A stretch of 64,000 nucleotides of DNA from Chanos chanos (lineage: Eukaryota > Chordata > Actinopteri > Gonorynchiformes > Chanidae). Positions 14,555-26,308 of the stretch are shown piece after piece. How positions within the stretch are numbered: the stretch's first letter is position 1; every line of letters starts with the position of its first letter. Position numbers and translations under genes: made by a program. Below the pieces are notes generated by a model. The model did not search any database, was not told the DNA's origin, and was given only the letters and a program-made list of their open reading frames with translations. The DNA lies in NCBI RefSeq assembly GCF_902362185.1, contig NC_044509.1, positions 5,975,947-6,039,946 on the forward strand. The letters run 5' to 3'.

Positions 14555-17500
14555 TGGGTGTACAGGTGTACATGTTCCTAGTGAAATGGAGTGACCAGTC
14601 AGAGAAACTGATCTACAGGAAATACCCTGAGATCCACGCTTTCCATGTAAATCCTTTGCTGTTACTCTCTGCATGCAGCTGAATTATAACAAAAGCTTCA
14701 CTATTTCTTTCCCGCACTTAAAGTCATACACTGGACCTGTTTACATTTGCTGTGAACATATCTTAAAACGTTAGAAAAGAAATAGATTACACATAATTGG
14801 AAGAACAATGCTCTGTTATATTGATTGTTGTTCCCCACAACTGTTGATTTTATATTTGGAACAAAATTGTTCCCTGTCACTTACTTGTTCCATATTTTGG
14901 TTGCAGAAAACCTTGAAAGAGATGTTTCCCATTGAGGCGGGGGAGATCGACGCCAAAGACAGAATCATTCCTTCTCTACCAGGTACAACAGAATTCCTGT
15001 TTTGAACTTCTTGTGATTACGCTGATAACAAACATTAAAATTTCTAGGCGCTGTCTGGATGAACAAATAAATACGACAAAACTAAACTAAACTAAACAAA
15101 CAAAACACCACTCACATGCATAAGCATATTTAAGTAAAAAAAAAAAAAAAAACCCCGCTCCATTCTGTGTTTCAGACTTGAAGTAAAAGCAAGAACGAGA
15201 AAGTTTAGATCTAAATTTGACACTTAAGGAAACACCTGGTGCATATTAGGCGAGACAAATTTGAACTTTTTTTTTTTTTTTGTCGAAACACAGATGCTTT
15301 CCATTAGGGTAAGTACACTAGCGCTACTTAAGCACTTCCTTATTTCTTTCTTTTTCTTTTTCTTTTTTAGAAATATTGTAGGCCTTTTGATATTTCATTT
15401 GACTTTCACTGCAGAGGAACCTATAAAAGCAAACAGACATCTCAAGGCTCGGACTGTACACACCACAGAACATAGCCCACGTGCAGTTTCGTAGTTTGTG
15501 GATTTCCAAATGCATTTTTTAACCGCTCTCACTTCCCTAAAACCCGCTGATATGGGGAAAATGTAAATTTGAAGTCTGGGTGCAGTTGCCCAAGCAAAAA
15601 CCCATACCAATTTTTTTTTTACTCACGGACTTTCCGTGACTTTCCAGTTTTCAGCGTAAACTGACTCTCAGCCATTGTTCGGGTGTTCAACCGTATAAGA
15701 GAAGTTAACTCTGCACCATGGCACGAGCTGTGCAATATGGGTTTTAGGTTTCCCTGATTGCACACACACACACGCTGTGAACTGTAAATTTGTCCTCTGC
15801 ATTTAACCCATTCAACACACCAATAGCAAACACACACACAAGATGCAGGAGCAGCATTCCTTGTGCCCGGGGAGCATTGGGATTAAATGTCTTGCTCAAA
15901 GGCGCACAACCATGTTGGACCAGAGAATTGAACCGGCAACCCAACCACAAGCCCAGTTCTCTAACCTTTAAACACTTGCATTGGCCGGGAATCGAACCCG
16001 GGCCTCCCGCGTGGCAGGCGAGAATTCTACCACTGAACCACCAATGCTTATATAACAATGTACAGAAAAAAAAAAAAAAAACGTATATACAAACCGTAAC
16101 TGTTGACGTTGGCTAAAATTGAAAAATATTGATGCTATCTGCACTTAATGTGCATCAACCTGGTGAATGTTTATGGAACTCAGCAGTCAGTGTGCACAGT
16201 TATGCATACATTCACGGAAGCCACTAGAGGAGCGCTTACTATTAACCACTGATTGAGTCTTGACACGGACACTGCAACGCCCTCTGTGTTATTAGGGGTT
16301 CGCTCTATGAAGCAGTTTTTGGCGAACGTAGGGTAATCGCACTGTAGAATGAAAAAATCTATTTAACGTGAAAAAGAAGCATGAAAGGTAACCAACTGGT
16401 TTTTGTATGCGGCAGTGTGCAAAAGCAATATAACCTTTGTAACAACGTAGAAACTGTATCTTGATAATGACAACGCGAATAGATAAATACTAGGAACACT
16501 TCACAAGAAGCTGAACATCTTTGAAAAGACTTGCCTATTTCCGATAAATTCTTTCCAGCTCCAAAATGGTTGGATAACCACAAAACGACAGAGACCAGAC
16601 AAAGTACTCTCGCGGAGTACATCCGCTCCCTCCTGAACCTGCCGACAAAGATTTCCCGCTGCCTGCTGGTCCGCAATTTCTTCAAAGTCCGACCCGAGGA
16701 TGAGAATCCGCCCGCACCTCATCCGTGAGTCAAATTATTTCAGGCTGTGCCTTTGTGACAATGAATTTATCGCAGGACTCTGTTACTTCGAATTAATTAC
16801 TCTGACTTGTGAGTATATCGACATTTGTGCAACATTTTTTGTTTTTACAGATTCAAAAGAAATGAAACCTACGTTATGTCTAAGGATAAGGCAAGAGGAA
16901 TCACAACAGGTAGGTTAAATTGTTAAATTTCCAGATCACATATAGTAAAAGTAAAAGCGATCGCTTTTACTTTTACTATATGTGATCTGGAAATTTAAGT
17001 GCACTCCATCCATTTTGCCTCTGTTTTTTTTTTCCAAACTGTTTTTTTAAACTATCTAAGCCGGGTTTTCCCTCATTCAATCATTTTTTCTTTCCGCACA
17101 GATATCACTGGTCCAATTATGCTGGAGAGTTATAGAGCGATTGCTGACTATACCAAAAGCTCAAAATACGAGCTCAATTTAAAAGCTGGAGACTTGGTGG
17201 ACATTGTGGAGAAGAGCCAAAATGGTGAGTTCGGCTAGGTCTGGTTTTTAGGTTCTTTCAAGGTTGTGTGAAAGGATCCTGAAAAGTTACCGAAACCATT
17301 CAGCCTTTAGCTAGCGATGTCACACCTACTGAAAGGGAATATTGTTAGGAGTCTTATTCTACACAGAGACAGGTGAAGGACAGCTAGCTAACTCTTTGTG
17401 TGTGTGTGTGTGAGGGTGTGCAATAGACAGAGAGAGAGGTAGAGAGAGAGTGTGCTGTGTGTGTTAAAACAGTCTTAATCTCATCCTAGGATGGTGGTTC

Positions 17501-19167
17501 TGTCAGTGTGAGAACCACAGAGGCTGGGCTCCAGCTGCATACCTGGAACCATTGGATGATCCCAATGAAGCCGAGGAACCTGAGCCGAACTATGCAGGTT
17601 GGCTTTCCTTTCCTTTCCTTACCGAGTTCAGTTAGTCCGGGAACCACCGAACTTCTGTACAGTATGTCAGTGCTGAACAACAGGATGCTAATGTTAACCC
17701 AGTCATTCTCACTGAAGATGGTTCTGCTGACTTACAGGAGAGCTCTACAAAACAATTAAAGCATACACAGCTGTAGAGAAGGATGAGATGACGCTTGAAG
17801 CAGGAGAAACCATCGAAGTCATTCATAAACTCCTAGACGGTTGGTGGGTGGTCAGGTATGCCGTTACAATTTCTTCATTTCGGTTTAAACTTCTGTAGCA
17901 TTTTAAAGTAAGATGCAGACTTTAAATTTTAAATTGCAAAAGTCCTGCAATAGGTCGCATCTATTTTTCAAACGGGTGTCAATATGAGCGGAAAATATGA
18001 AAATGAAAATGAAAAATTAAAAAAATATGAGACTAGGAAAATGTACCATTTAAAATAAGAGGCCTGTTGTTTCTGCGTGACAGAAAAGGGGAGGAGACTG
18101 GCTATTTCCCGTCAATGTTCCTCCATAAAACAGGGGAGAAAAGGGAGGTGGATGAGGAGAACATCATGCGGAGGAAGACTCCACCACCAAGGAGGTGGGA
18201 CTGCCTCCTTCACTGCACACATGTCACATTCACAGAATGGATATCTAGCCTTTTCCTAGAAATGAAAGATTCATGTATTAATGTGAGATTAACATATTAA
18301 TATATGTTCCTTAACACGTACACGTAGGAATAATGCTCCTCGTAATGCTCCTCATTACCATAAGTTTTTAAAATATTTCATTTATCGGTAACAGCAAAGC
18401 TGGAAATTCAGGTATTTACAGTTTCTGTAACAAACGCAAATGAAAACAAATGTTGCTTCCTCTTTTAGCTCTTGTGGCATATATTTCAAGCGGGGTTTTT
18501 TTTTTTATGCCCTGAAAAAAAGGAACTTTTCTCTAACATACCTCTTCCCTCATAGATAACACACTCAGGAATATCAACAGACAATAAAGATATACAAAAA
18601 AAAAACAAAGACAACAAAAATATTTTTAAAGCAAACTGAACATGATGTTAGGGAAAGCAGTCATAAGGTTCTGTCCATTTTTCAACGCTGGGAACCTCTC
18701 TTTAACAGAAGCACCATACGTAACGCCCAGAGCATCCACGCCAAAGGCCGTCAGAGAATCAGTCAGGATACCTATCGCAGGAACAGTCGCCGTTTCTTGC
18801 AGGATCGAGGGAGACCGGTTTCTCAGCTAAAGAAAAACTCCAGGACGCCCGGTTTGTCCCCTCTGCGAGAGAGGAAGACCAACGGAGGTACGTTGACAGA
18901 CCAGAGTGAAAATCCAGTTAAACAGTTTGAACGGCTGGGCGTGACTCGGTACTCTTAATCAGCTCCTTTACCTTTTGAACCTTTTTTACCTAAAATTCTG
19001 AGAACCTCACTCTCATACGATTGAATGCATTCAAACAATACCAGTCAAACATCATCTGAAATCCTTAGATTTTGTTTCCCCTCAGCCCATAAAATAAGAT
19101 TAGTGGCAAACACATCAAGATCAAAAGGAAACAGAGCACAGAAAACTGAATTGGACTAGTGCGACCA

Positions 19168-19212
<45 letters not shown>

Positions 19213-19425
19213 TAGATAGATAGATAGATAGATGGATAGATAGATAGATGGGTACTTTTTTGGATGAAGCTGTAAGCCTAGCAGTGTATGTCCATTAAAC
19301 CTCATATAAAATGAAGCAAAGCACATGTAGATGGTACACTACAGAACTGTGACATGATCTGTAAAGACCAGTGACACACAGCTCTCTGATCATTCATAGA
19401 CAGACCAGATTTGTCTTTTATTAAA

Positions 19426-19486
<61 letters not shown>

Positions 19487-19649
19487 ATGTGTAGAAAATG
19501 CCCCAAAACCAGAACCAACCAGTCCCAACGATGATCTCAAAAAGAAGGAGACAACACCAATCATTCCCCCTCGACCTAGCCCCGAACTGATCATGGAACG
19601 CTGCACAGAGAACACGCGGAGGAAGATCAGCATCCGAAACTCCAGCTGA
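14111..19649 (+). CDS. ncf1: NCF1 (p47phox), organiser subunit of the phagocyte NADPH oxidase
   Basis: Eleven exons (14111-14182, 14566-14646, 14907-14982, 16559-16724, 16851-16909, 17102-17224, 17490-17597, 17738-17855, 18084-18194, 18709-18887, 19495-19649) join in phase into 415 codons; human p47phox has 390. Order: PX domain (about 1-125, [20 protein letters not shown]), tandem SH3 domains (about 157-214 with WWFCQ, and 231-286 with LLDGWWVVR and GYFPSMFL), a basic autoinhibitory region (about 300-345, [12 protein letters not shown] and SQDTYRRNS) and a C-terminal proline motif [11 protein letters not shown] that would bind the p67phox SH3 domain. The human serine phosphorylated in RRSSIRNA is kept and the second serine is Thr here; the NS after YRR is also kept. 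The protein brings p67phox to p22phox on activation. Two acceptors are embedded in microsatellites (see findings). Confidence 0.97.
14503..14560 (+). repeat. (CT)n(TG)n microsatellite forming the ncf1 exon 2 acceptor tract
   Basis: A run of CT then TG leads straight into GGTGTACAG before exon 2 at 14566. The CT part serves as the polypyrimidine tract of the splice acceptor. Confidence 0.85.
15760..15970 (-). mobile_element. tRNA-derived teleost SINE, in ncf1 intron 3
   Basis: Read on the minus strand it starts with a tRNA-like head: GGTTAGAGAACTGGGCTTG (A-box-like) followed by GGTTCAATTCTCTG (B-box-like). The body contains the widespread fish motifs GAGCAAGACATTTAATCCC and, toward its tail, GGGTTAAATGCAGAGGACAA, ending in GTG/TGTG simple sequence. 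I recognise this as an abundant fish interspersed repeat but cannot name the family. The left edge is approximate. Confidence 0.65.
15977..16047 (-). tRNA. tRNA-Gly (anticodon GCC)
   Basis: The 71-base minus-strand sequence folds as a standard cloverleaf: acceptor GCATTGG pairing with CCAATGC plus discriminator A, a D arm with GGTTCAGTGGTAGAATTC, the anticodon loop CTGCCAC with GCC, and T arm CCCGGGTTCGATTCCCGG. By memory it is identical or nearly so to the vertebrate tRNA-Gly-GCC gene. Both internal promoter boxes are intact. A clear T-run terminator is not obvious just downstream; the flank is the head of a SINE. It lies inside ncf1 intron 3, antisense to that gene. Confidence 0.97.
16923..16998. 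repeat. Perfect 76-bp palindrome in ncf1 intron 5
   Basis: The two 38-base arms (16923-16960 and 16961-16998) are exact reverse complements with no spacer, centred on GCGATCGC. One arm begins TTAAATTTCCAGATCACATA. It lies 14 bases downstream of the exon 5 donor. Confidence 0.95.
19166..19250. repeat. (CAGA)n/(TAGA)n tetranucleotide microsatellite in ncf1 intron 10
   Basis: About a dozen CAGA units pass into TAGA units with one GATGGATA interruption. Confidence 0.9.
19429..19490 (+). repeat. (GT)n microsatellite abutting the ncf1 exon 11 acceptor
   Basis: About 28 GT units followed by GCGTATGTGTAG and the last coding exon at 19495. There is no ordinary polypyrimidine tract between the repeat and the acceptor. 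Confidence 0.9.
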
Positions 19650-19732
19650 ATGGAACGATCATCGCTCGGACCATATCGGGCATTAACGCTGTACGCTGGT
19701 GTCATTTAAACTGCAATGGAAACAGTATTAAA

Positions 19733-19778
19733 GTTGTGCTCTCTGTCACAATATAGAATCGTACACAGAGAGCACAAC
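19733..19778 (+). repeat. 14-bp perfect hairpin in the ncf1 3'UTR
   Basis: GTTGTGCTCTCTGT at 19733-19746 pairs exactly with ACAGAGAGCACAAC at 19765-19778, leaving an 18-base loop. It starts 84 bases after the stop codon, inside the predicted 3'UTR. Confidence 0.8.
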
Positions 19779-20063
19779 ATTTATTGAGGAACTCCTGGGT
19801 ACATATACCTCAAATCTTAACAGTCGTGCTTCATTGAAGTTGTTACACAAGTGTGGGCAATGTAGAAACTATCTGTCCTCTTCATGTATGTATTTCTCCC
19901 ATTTAACGTTAATGTAATGTATTGCTAGCATAGTTTCAATACACTGTGTTTTATCCTAACCTACTAATGCTGATAAGGCAATGTGGAGAATATTTGCTGA
20001 GTTGTACTGATAAGCTATTTTTTCTTTCAATCTACTTCAAGCCATCCTCATATTTTTCTTGAA

Positions 20064-20069
20064 AATAAA
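20064..20069 (+). terminator. Polyadenylation signal of ncf1
   Basis: AATAAA 415 bases past the stop, in the context GAAAATAAAGATATAAG. First canonical signal on the plus strand after the gene. Confidence 0.65.
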
Positions 20070-20089
20070 GATATAAGACATAAACAGTT

Positions 20090-21113
20090 TACTGATACTT
20101 GCTGCATCTCTATTAGAAGTGTTTATGAATAACTTTGCTTAAATAGCGGCGCCGGTATGTTGCATTGTATATCTTTAACAACTTTTATAGTAGAAAGAAG
20201 AAGCTTAGGCAGCAGAAGCAGAAGTTCAAATATAAATGACACATACCAGATCTAAAATAATCAAACCACAGACCCAACGATATTTAGGATCTCAGCCACA
20301 AAAAAGAATCACACGTGAGGTGCGAGCGCCCTCTGGTGGACTTTGGCTCTTTCACATTAGAGGTTAGAGGTTACAGGTTAGAAAGGGGTTACTGTCATGG
20401 CTGCCTCCATGACGAACATGTTTGAGATCACTGTTTCTGTCAAATGTGGGTTTGTCCGATGTGACTGTAACGGTTTAAATGAACTGAAATGAACAACTGA
20501 AATGAATTATAGTTTACATGGGATAAGCATTACATGTCATAACTCGGGTTATGAATGACCGTTTACCTGTTACGTTGAAGCACCAAAGGTGAGTAGCAAA
20601 AGATAATTAAGACAACCAACGCGTTTACCCCTCGATGTCTCGTACGAGGTTAGGGGCTATTTGTACTTGTTTTTGAAAACCGATCGCACATAGTAACCGG
20701 CTATGCTTCCGGATGGATTATATATCTTCCTAAATATTTGAATATATTGTGATGTTTACCACTGGTGTTTTCTTTAACTACGCAAGTTGGACGAATAGAG
20801 ACATATTACAGTCCGGACACTTAACTCCCTTTGCTAAAAGTAGAAGTTAGATAGCCTACTTGGAATACATTTAAAAGGAACGCAGTGTGGAGATGCCGCG
20901 ACTCCGAGTGCTTCAGCTACAAATTCAGCAGAATACAAACTCAGTCAGCACTTGGTGTCATTCATATAAATTATATAATAGAAATGTGTGTGATATTTGG
21001 TGCAGTGGATCTTGTGGCTTTTTGTTTCATCAAATGCATCATCTCTTCCCAATATCAAAGATTTTTAAACCTCAGTTCACGTGGTCATTTCTCCTAATCA
21101 GGTGATCGATCCA
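20090..21113. other. Spacer between ncf1 and rcc1l, including the rcc1l 5' region
   Basis: No supported coding exon. Open frames at 20885-21105 lie just upstream of, and out of frame with, the rcc1l ATG and carry no domain. The rcc1l transcription start and any 5' untranslated exon cannot be fixed from sequence alone. Confidence 0.5.
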
Positions 21114-24100
21114 ATGGCACTGGCCAGTTTGCGTCTCTGTGGGCGACAGAGATTCCTTTTGGGTTGCCGTGGATACACGACACCTAGCAGCGCGCCGAGG
21201 AAAAGAGAGCGAAAAGAAGACGGCCCGGTGTTTCAGTATGTGGGTCAACATAAAAAGCCCACTGAGAAAGTCTTTGTCTGGGGCTTCAGCTATACTGGAG
21301 CCTTAGGGATCCCCAGCTTTGTGGTTCCTGACAGCGGTAGGAAAAAACCGAGAAAATACCAACTCACGCCCTATCGGTTGGATACTGAACAGAAGGTAAC
21401 ACCCACAGCCTCGCTTACAAGCGACTGATACACATAAGTAGGGTCTTATTGCAGTTTAATGTTTGTCATAATCAGTGCTAAGGCATCTCTGAACATATAA
21501 AGGAACTTTGGTGAAATTGTGACAGGGATTATTCTTTGGTACACGGACGGAATCAACATTTTATGGAAATCAAACGAAAAGGTTGTTTGTGCACAGTGCA
21601 TTCATTTTCTCTCTCTCCACACACTCTTTTCTTCTTCCTCTTCCTCTTGTTTTTCTTCTTTTTCTTTTTTTTTTGACAGATAACCTCAGCAGCGTGTGGG
21701 TATGGCTTTACACTTCTGGCCTCTAAGACACGAGACCTGACTAAAGTATGGGGAATGGGCCTCAATAAAGATTCCCAGTTGGGTTTTCAACGCACCCAGC
21801 ATGACCGCAGTGAGCGTCTTCCCTCGTTCGCTTCGCGAGAGTCTGTTAGCTGGTTCAGTGTGTCAACAACAACAACAACAACAACATAGAGAAAGAAAAT
21901 ATTAAGGAACCAAGATCTGATACACTGATCTTGTTGACAAATGTGGACTTTCGTCTCGTGCGAAGCCACTTCGCACTAAAGCAGTTACTGCAGGGAAAGC
22001 GCGTTAGCTTTTCAAACAGCCCGTTTATGAGTTGAACTGGTTTCTCATTTACCCTCTGGTTTGTTGGTTTGTTTGTTTGTTTACACCCAAGCACCAACTT
22101 TCTGACCACTTTGTACAGATCACTTGTCTGATGACCTACCAAAAGCGCTGATCTCATTCTATAACCAGACTACAGTGGTAAATGGACTCATTGTCTGTTC
22201 TGTTTTCTGTGTATGCAGATAAGAGCTATGATTATGTTCTGGAACCTTCCCCTGTGGCGCTCCCATTGGCTAAGCCCCAGGAGACGCAGGTAATCCAAGT
22301 GTCATGTGGTCGGGCTCACTCGCTGGTGCTCACGGACGCAGAAGGAGGTAGCCAATCTTATCAGAGAAGAGCTTTCAAATTCACATAAAGCCTCTAATCT
22401 GTGTTGCGGATATGAAGGGTATTTTACAAAGTTAATTATGCTTATCTGTCAAAATAAATCAATATATAAATTAACGTGATAGTGCAACAATACTGTTTGT
22501 ACAGTATGTTGGTGATATTGTACAAACAGTATTGTTGCACTATGTTGGCAATGTTTTTGTCTTAATCAGCTTTTTTTTGTCTTTTCATGCTTAGAACATC
22601 GAGCCAAGAAAAATAATATTAGAATTGTCACTGGCCAGCAACATTTTCACCGCATTCTCATTTTATATGGTCCGAAGTTTTGAATTTGATATCAAAACAA
22701 AATATTTAAACTAGAATATACCTTCACAGTGTCATTTTGTCCCATTGGGCTACAGTCACACTATCAGACTGCTAAAATCCAGTGTTCCTATGGAAACCTG
22801 TCTGTTTATATTGTCTCCATTCTCTGTTAATCCTCCAGTGTTCAGTATGGGCAATAATTCTTATGGTCAGTGTGGGAGGAAGATTATAGAGGATGAGATC
22901 TACAGGTATGTTAATCTACATTAAAACTGATTCCCTTTCAGTACATGACAGCACACATGGTCTCTGGGTTAACATAAGCTTCACTGAACTAAAGTAAAAT
23001 GGGACCTCTTTGGAACAATTACACTTGCCTGAGTAATACCTGAGTCATGCGTTTGACTCATACGGAAAATCAGCGTCGACTGGCGTTAGTTAAAGCTCTT
23101 ACAAGGCAGAGCTATATTTCTGTATGTCATCGAAACGGCTTCATTTGGAATATGCTTTATCTCGTTATGACCTGTAATCCTGTTGGAATGTCAGTGTTTC
23201 CAGATTACGGTGAAATGGTATCTTCTGCTTGTCCCAGATATTGCAGCACCGATGTGACAAGCGGGACCAGATCTGTATCTGAATATGTGTTGAGCTTGAT
23301 TTATGGTAGTCATTAGTTTGTGCAATGTTTCTTTTTTTTTCTTTTTTCTTCAAAGCTTCTCTAACACAGACACTATCGGTAATGCAAACGAATCATGTTT
23401 TAGATCTATAAACAATGCTTACATAATCAAAGAAAGTTGTAAATTTGCTCTGTGGTATGTTTCAGTTGTGTATCAAAGCCTCTTTTATTCCTCTGCAAAA
23501 TAACGATTTAATTATTAACTACACAGTAGAAATTCTGCAATCATTAACATGTCCTAATCTTTAAAAAAAGGGGATGGTTGGTGACCTTATCTTTTTAAAA
23601 AATCAAAAATGAACACGCAATTATATGCATAATTACAGCATCTGTAACTTTAAATACAGTGTATTTGTAACTTAAGATTTTCAGTATTTCAGTCAACGTG
23701 AAGAGGACATGATACAATATGTTCAATTCTCTGGGCGAAATACTCTCTTCTCATTGGCTGTTTGTAGTGTTTGGCCTTGTTCTAGTGTTTGAGCTGTTGT
23801 GTTATGCTGCTCTGTCTTGCAATGTGTGGAAGTTTGAAATGGCTGTTGGGGAGAGATGCATTCATGGATGACTGATAACTGTCCCCTGCTTGTCTCTCCC
23901 TGGCAGCGGGAGCCACATCATCCATAAGATCGAAGGGTTTGACAGCCGCGTCACTCAGGTGGGTGGCGTCATGGCAACCGCTATGTGAGCGTTATTGACG
24001 GCTGTGTTTAAGACCAGTACTGCGGCTCTGACTTGCAGAACATTGCAGAATTGCAGAACATTGCATCTTATAGAGCAATATAGCATTTACTGTATTCATT

Positions 24101-26308
24101 CATGCATTCAATGTTGCATAAGTATATTGGTTTGAAAATTGGCAAACCTTTTTTGTAGATATTATTGTCTGTAATGTCACTGGAAGCAGTGAGAGTACCT
24201 TTGGGATGCTGATGTTGTGTTAACCTTGCCCATGCTTTTATGTGTGTTCCTGCTTACTCTCTGTTAACGGTACTGTTCGGAGGGTCTCATTTCCTGTAAT
24301 GCCACTCCTGTCCTCTAGGTGGCCTGTGGGCAGGACCACAGTCTGTTTCTCACAGAGACAGGCACAGTGTATGCCTGTGGGTGGGGGGCAGATGGACAGA
24401 CAGGTTAGTGCTGTCACCTCTTTCTGTCTCTTGTCTCTCTCTCTCTGTCTCTCTCTCTCTCTCTCTCTGTCTCTCTCGCTCTCTGTCTCTCTCTCTCTCT
24501 GTGTCCCACATGTCAGTTCTCTTGCTCTTGAAGATAAAGTACACAGTGCTTGTCCAAACAATCAGGCTAACATTATGCCTGGAGAGAGAAAGAGGGAAGC
24601 TTTTAAGACCAGTTGTCTTAAGGCCAAGTTCACATCTTTAGTTACTGTACATAAGCAAGCAAATAACTTTGACCCTCAGTGGCTTTATGGGAAACTCTGT
24701 GTTTCCCTCAGGTCTCGGGCACCATAACATGGCCTCCTGCCCAATGGCGGTCGGGGGTGACCTGGCAGGGGTCAAAGTGCAGCAGGTGACCACGTACGGA
24801 GACTGCAGCCTCGCCGTGTCCAGTGACGGCCACCTTTTCGGTTGGGGCAACTCAGAATACCTCCAGCTAGCTTCTGTTACGGAATCGACACAGGCAAGTA
24901 TGAAAAAGAAAGGCAGAGGAAATGACATCAAAAGGGAGAGGAAGTGACATTTGAATTGAGCTTTTCGTTCTCTCCGCTCTGTAGATTAGCTCTCCACGTC
25001 AGCTCCCACTGGAGGGGGTAGGCAAGGTGACGCAGGCTGCTTGCGGTGGTACGCAGGTAGCCGTCCTCAACGGTAAGTCCAAACTTGGCCTTGTTTTCTC
25101 TCTCACCATAAGCTCCATGTACTCTCATTTACATACTCGGTTTCCATGGCGAGAATAGTCCGTTGTGTTTGCAAATCGCGTTCTGAAACCGCGGCCAGAG
25201 CCAACTTTTTAAAAGTTGTCTAGACATCAAAATCAATGCCGTCGTCATGGTTACTACTTCAAAGCTTTAAACAATGTCAGGGGTGTTCATCCAATAAGTT
25301 TGTGAAGTTACGCTGTTGCCAGCTTTGCGGATGAATCGATATGTGGATCTTAATTCTGTTTGTACGCATATCAAAAGTGTTGGATGCGTATTTCATTGCT
25401 CTCTGTGGTCTATTGTTGTGAGTTGGACTGCTATCCTGCATTGATCTCTACGCTAGAAATTCTTCAGTATATCAACACTCCAGGGGAACAACATAAACTG
25501 AAGAGCGTAATAAACAAGTGTTTTTTTGGTTTTTTTTTCCTGTGTAGACAGAGGAGAAGTTTTTGTTTGGGGTTATGGTATTCTTGGAAAAGGTCCGAAT
25601 TTGTCCGAATCTGAGCGACCTGAGAGGGTCCCCGCCACTCTGTTCGGGAGGTCAGAGTTTAACCCCACGGTGAAGGTGTCTCGCATCCACTGTGGACTCA
25701 ACCACTTTGCAGCCATTACAGGTAAATGAAGAATTACGCTTGGTACTCCCTGGTTTAGAGGCCATGGTCCGAGGTAAAGAGGACTATTCTTCAAGCTTAA
25801 GTCCATGACTTCAGGTGAATCTGATCACATGTCACGTGGACACTTTAGATATGTACCGCTGATAAAATGGCTGTTGTATTTTGTGGTTTTAGAGGTAACT
25901 GACGACATGTTACTTATGGCTTTTACAGATCGGGGAGAGCTGTTTGTGTGGGGAAAGAATGTGAGAGGTTGTCTTGGCATCGGGAAACGAGATGACCAGT
26001 ACTTTCCATGGCGGGTGGGTGAACGAACGATCTTTCATTGCTTTAAAACACGTTGAACCTTTTTTTTGTTTAACCCCCTGATAGTTAAACGTGAAAAGTA
26101 GCACCGCTAAAGTTCAGTCAAACTGCTATTGTTAAAATAATACCATTTATAGCAAACGGAGAATTAAAACTGTTTTTTTTTTTTTTTTTTTTAAGGCTGA
26201 GTCGTTTTCTTTTTTTTGTGTGTGTTGTAGGTGACGGTGCCAGGTCACGTGGTGGATGTGGCTTGTGGTGTTGACCACATGGTGGCGCTGGTCAAGTCCT
26301 TGATATAA
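21114..26308 (+). CDS. rcc1l: RCC1L (WBSCR16), mitochondrial RCC1-repeat protein
   Basis: Eleven exons (21114-21395, 21680-21809, 22219-22347, 22839-22905, 23907-23958, 24319-24403, 24712-24893, 24985-25072, 25548-25721, 25929-26014, 26231-26308) join in phase into a complete 450-residue protein; human is about 464. The N-terminus (MALASLRLCGRQRFLLGCRG) is arginine-rich without acids, as in a mitochondrial presequence. RCC1-type blades follow: FVWGFSYTGALGIPSF, KVWGMGLNKDSQLGF, FSMGNNSYGQCGRK, YACGWGADGQTGLGHHN, FGWGNSEYLQLASVT, FVWGYGILGKGPNL and FVWGKNVRGCLGIG, ending VDHMVALVKSLI. The family acts in the matrix in mitoribosome assembly and as an OPA1 exchange factor. Intron 7 uses a GC donor (CAG|GCAAGT). 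Upstream is ncf1 on the same strand; downstream castor2 is convergent. Confidence 0.97.
22479..22543. repeat. 24-bp perfect inverted repeat in rcc1l intron 3
   Basis: Arms 22479-22502 and 22520-22543 are exact reverse complements around a 17-base loop; one arm contains GCAACAATACTGTTTGTAC. No target duplication or family was recognised. Confidence 0.9.
24421..24502. repeat. (CT)n-rich tract in rcc1l intron 6
   Basis: Interrupted CT/TCTG repeats just after exon 6. The long frames on both strands here are simple-sequence artefacts. Confidence 0.85.

Noticed and set aside
24238-24727. Long frames on both strands around 24.2-24.7 kb
   Set aside because: They run through (CT)n simple sequence and overlap the real rcc1l exons 6 and 7 in other frames.
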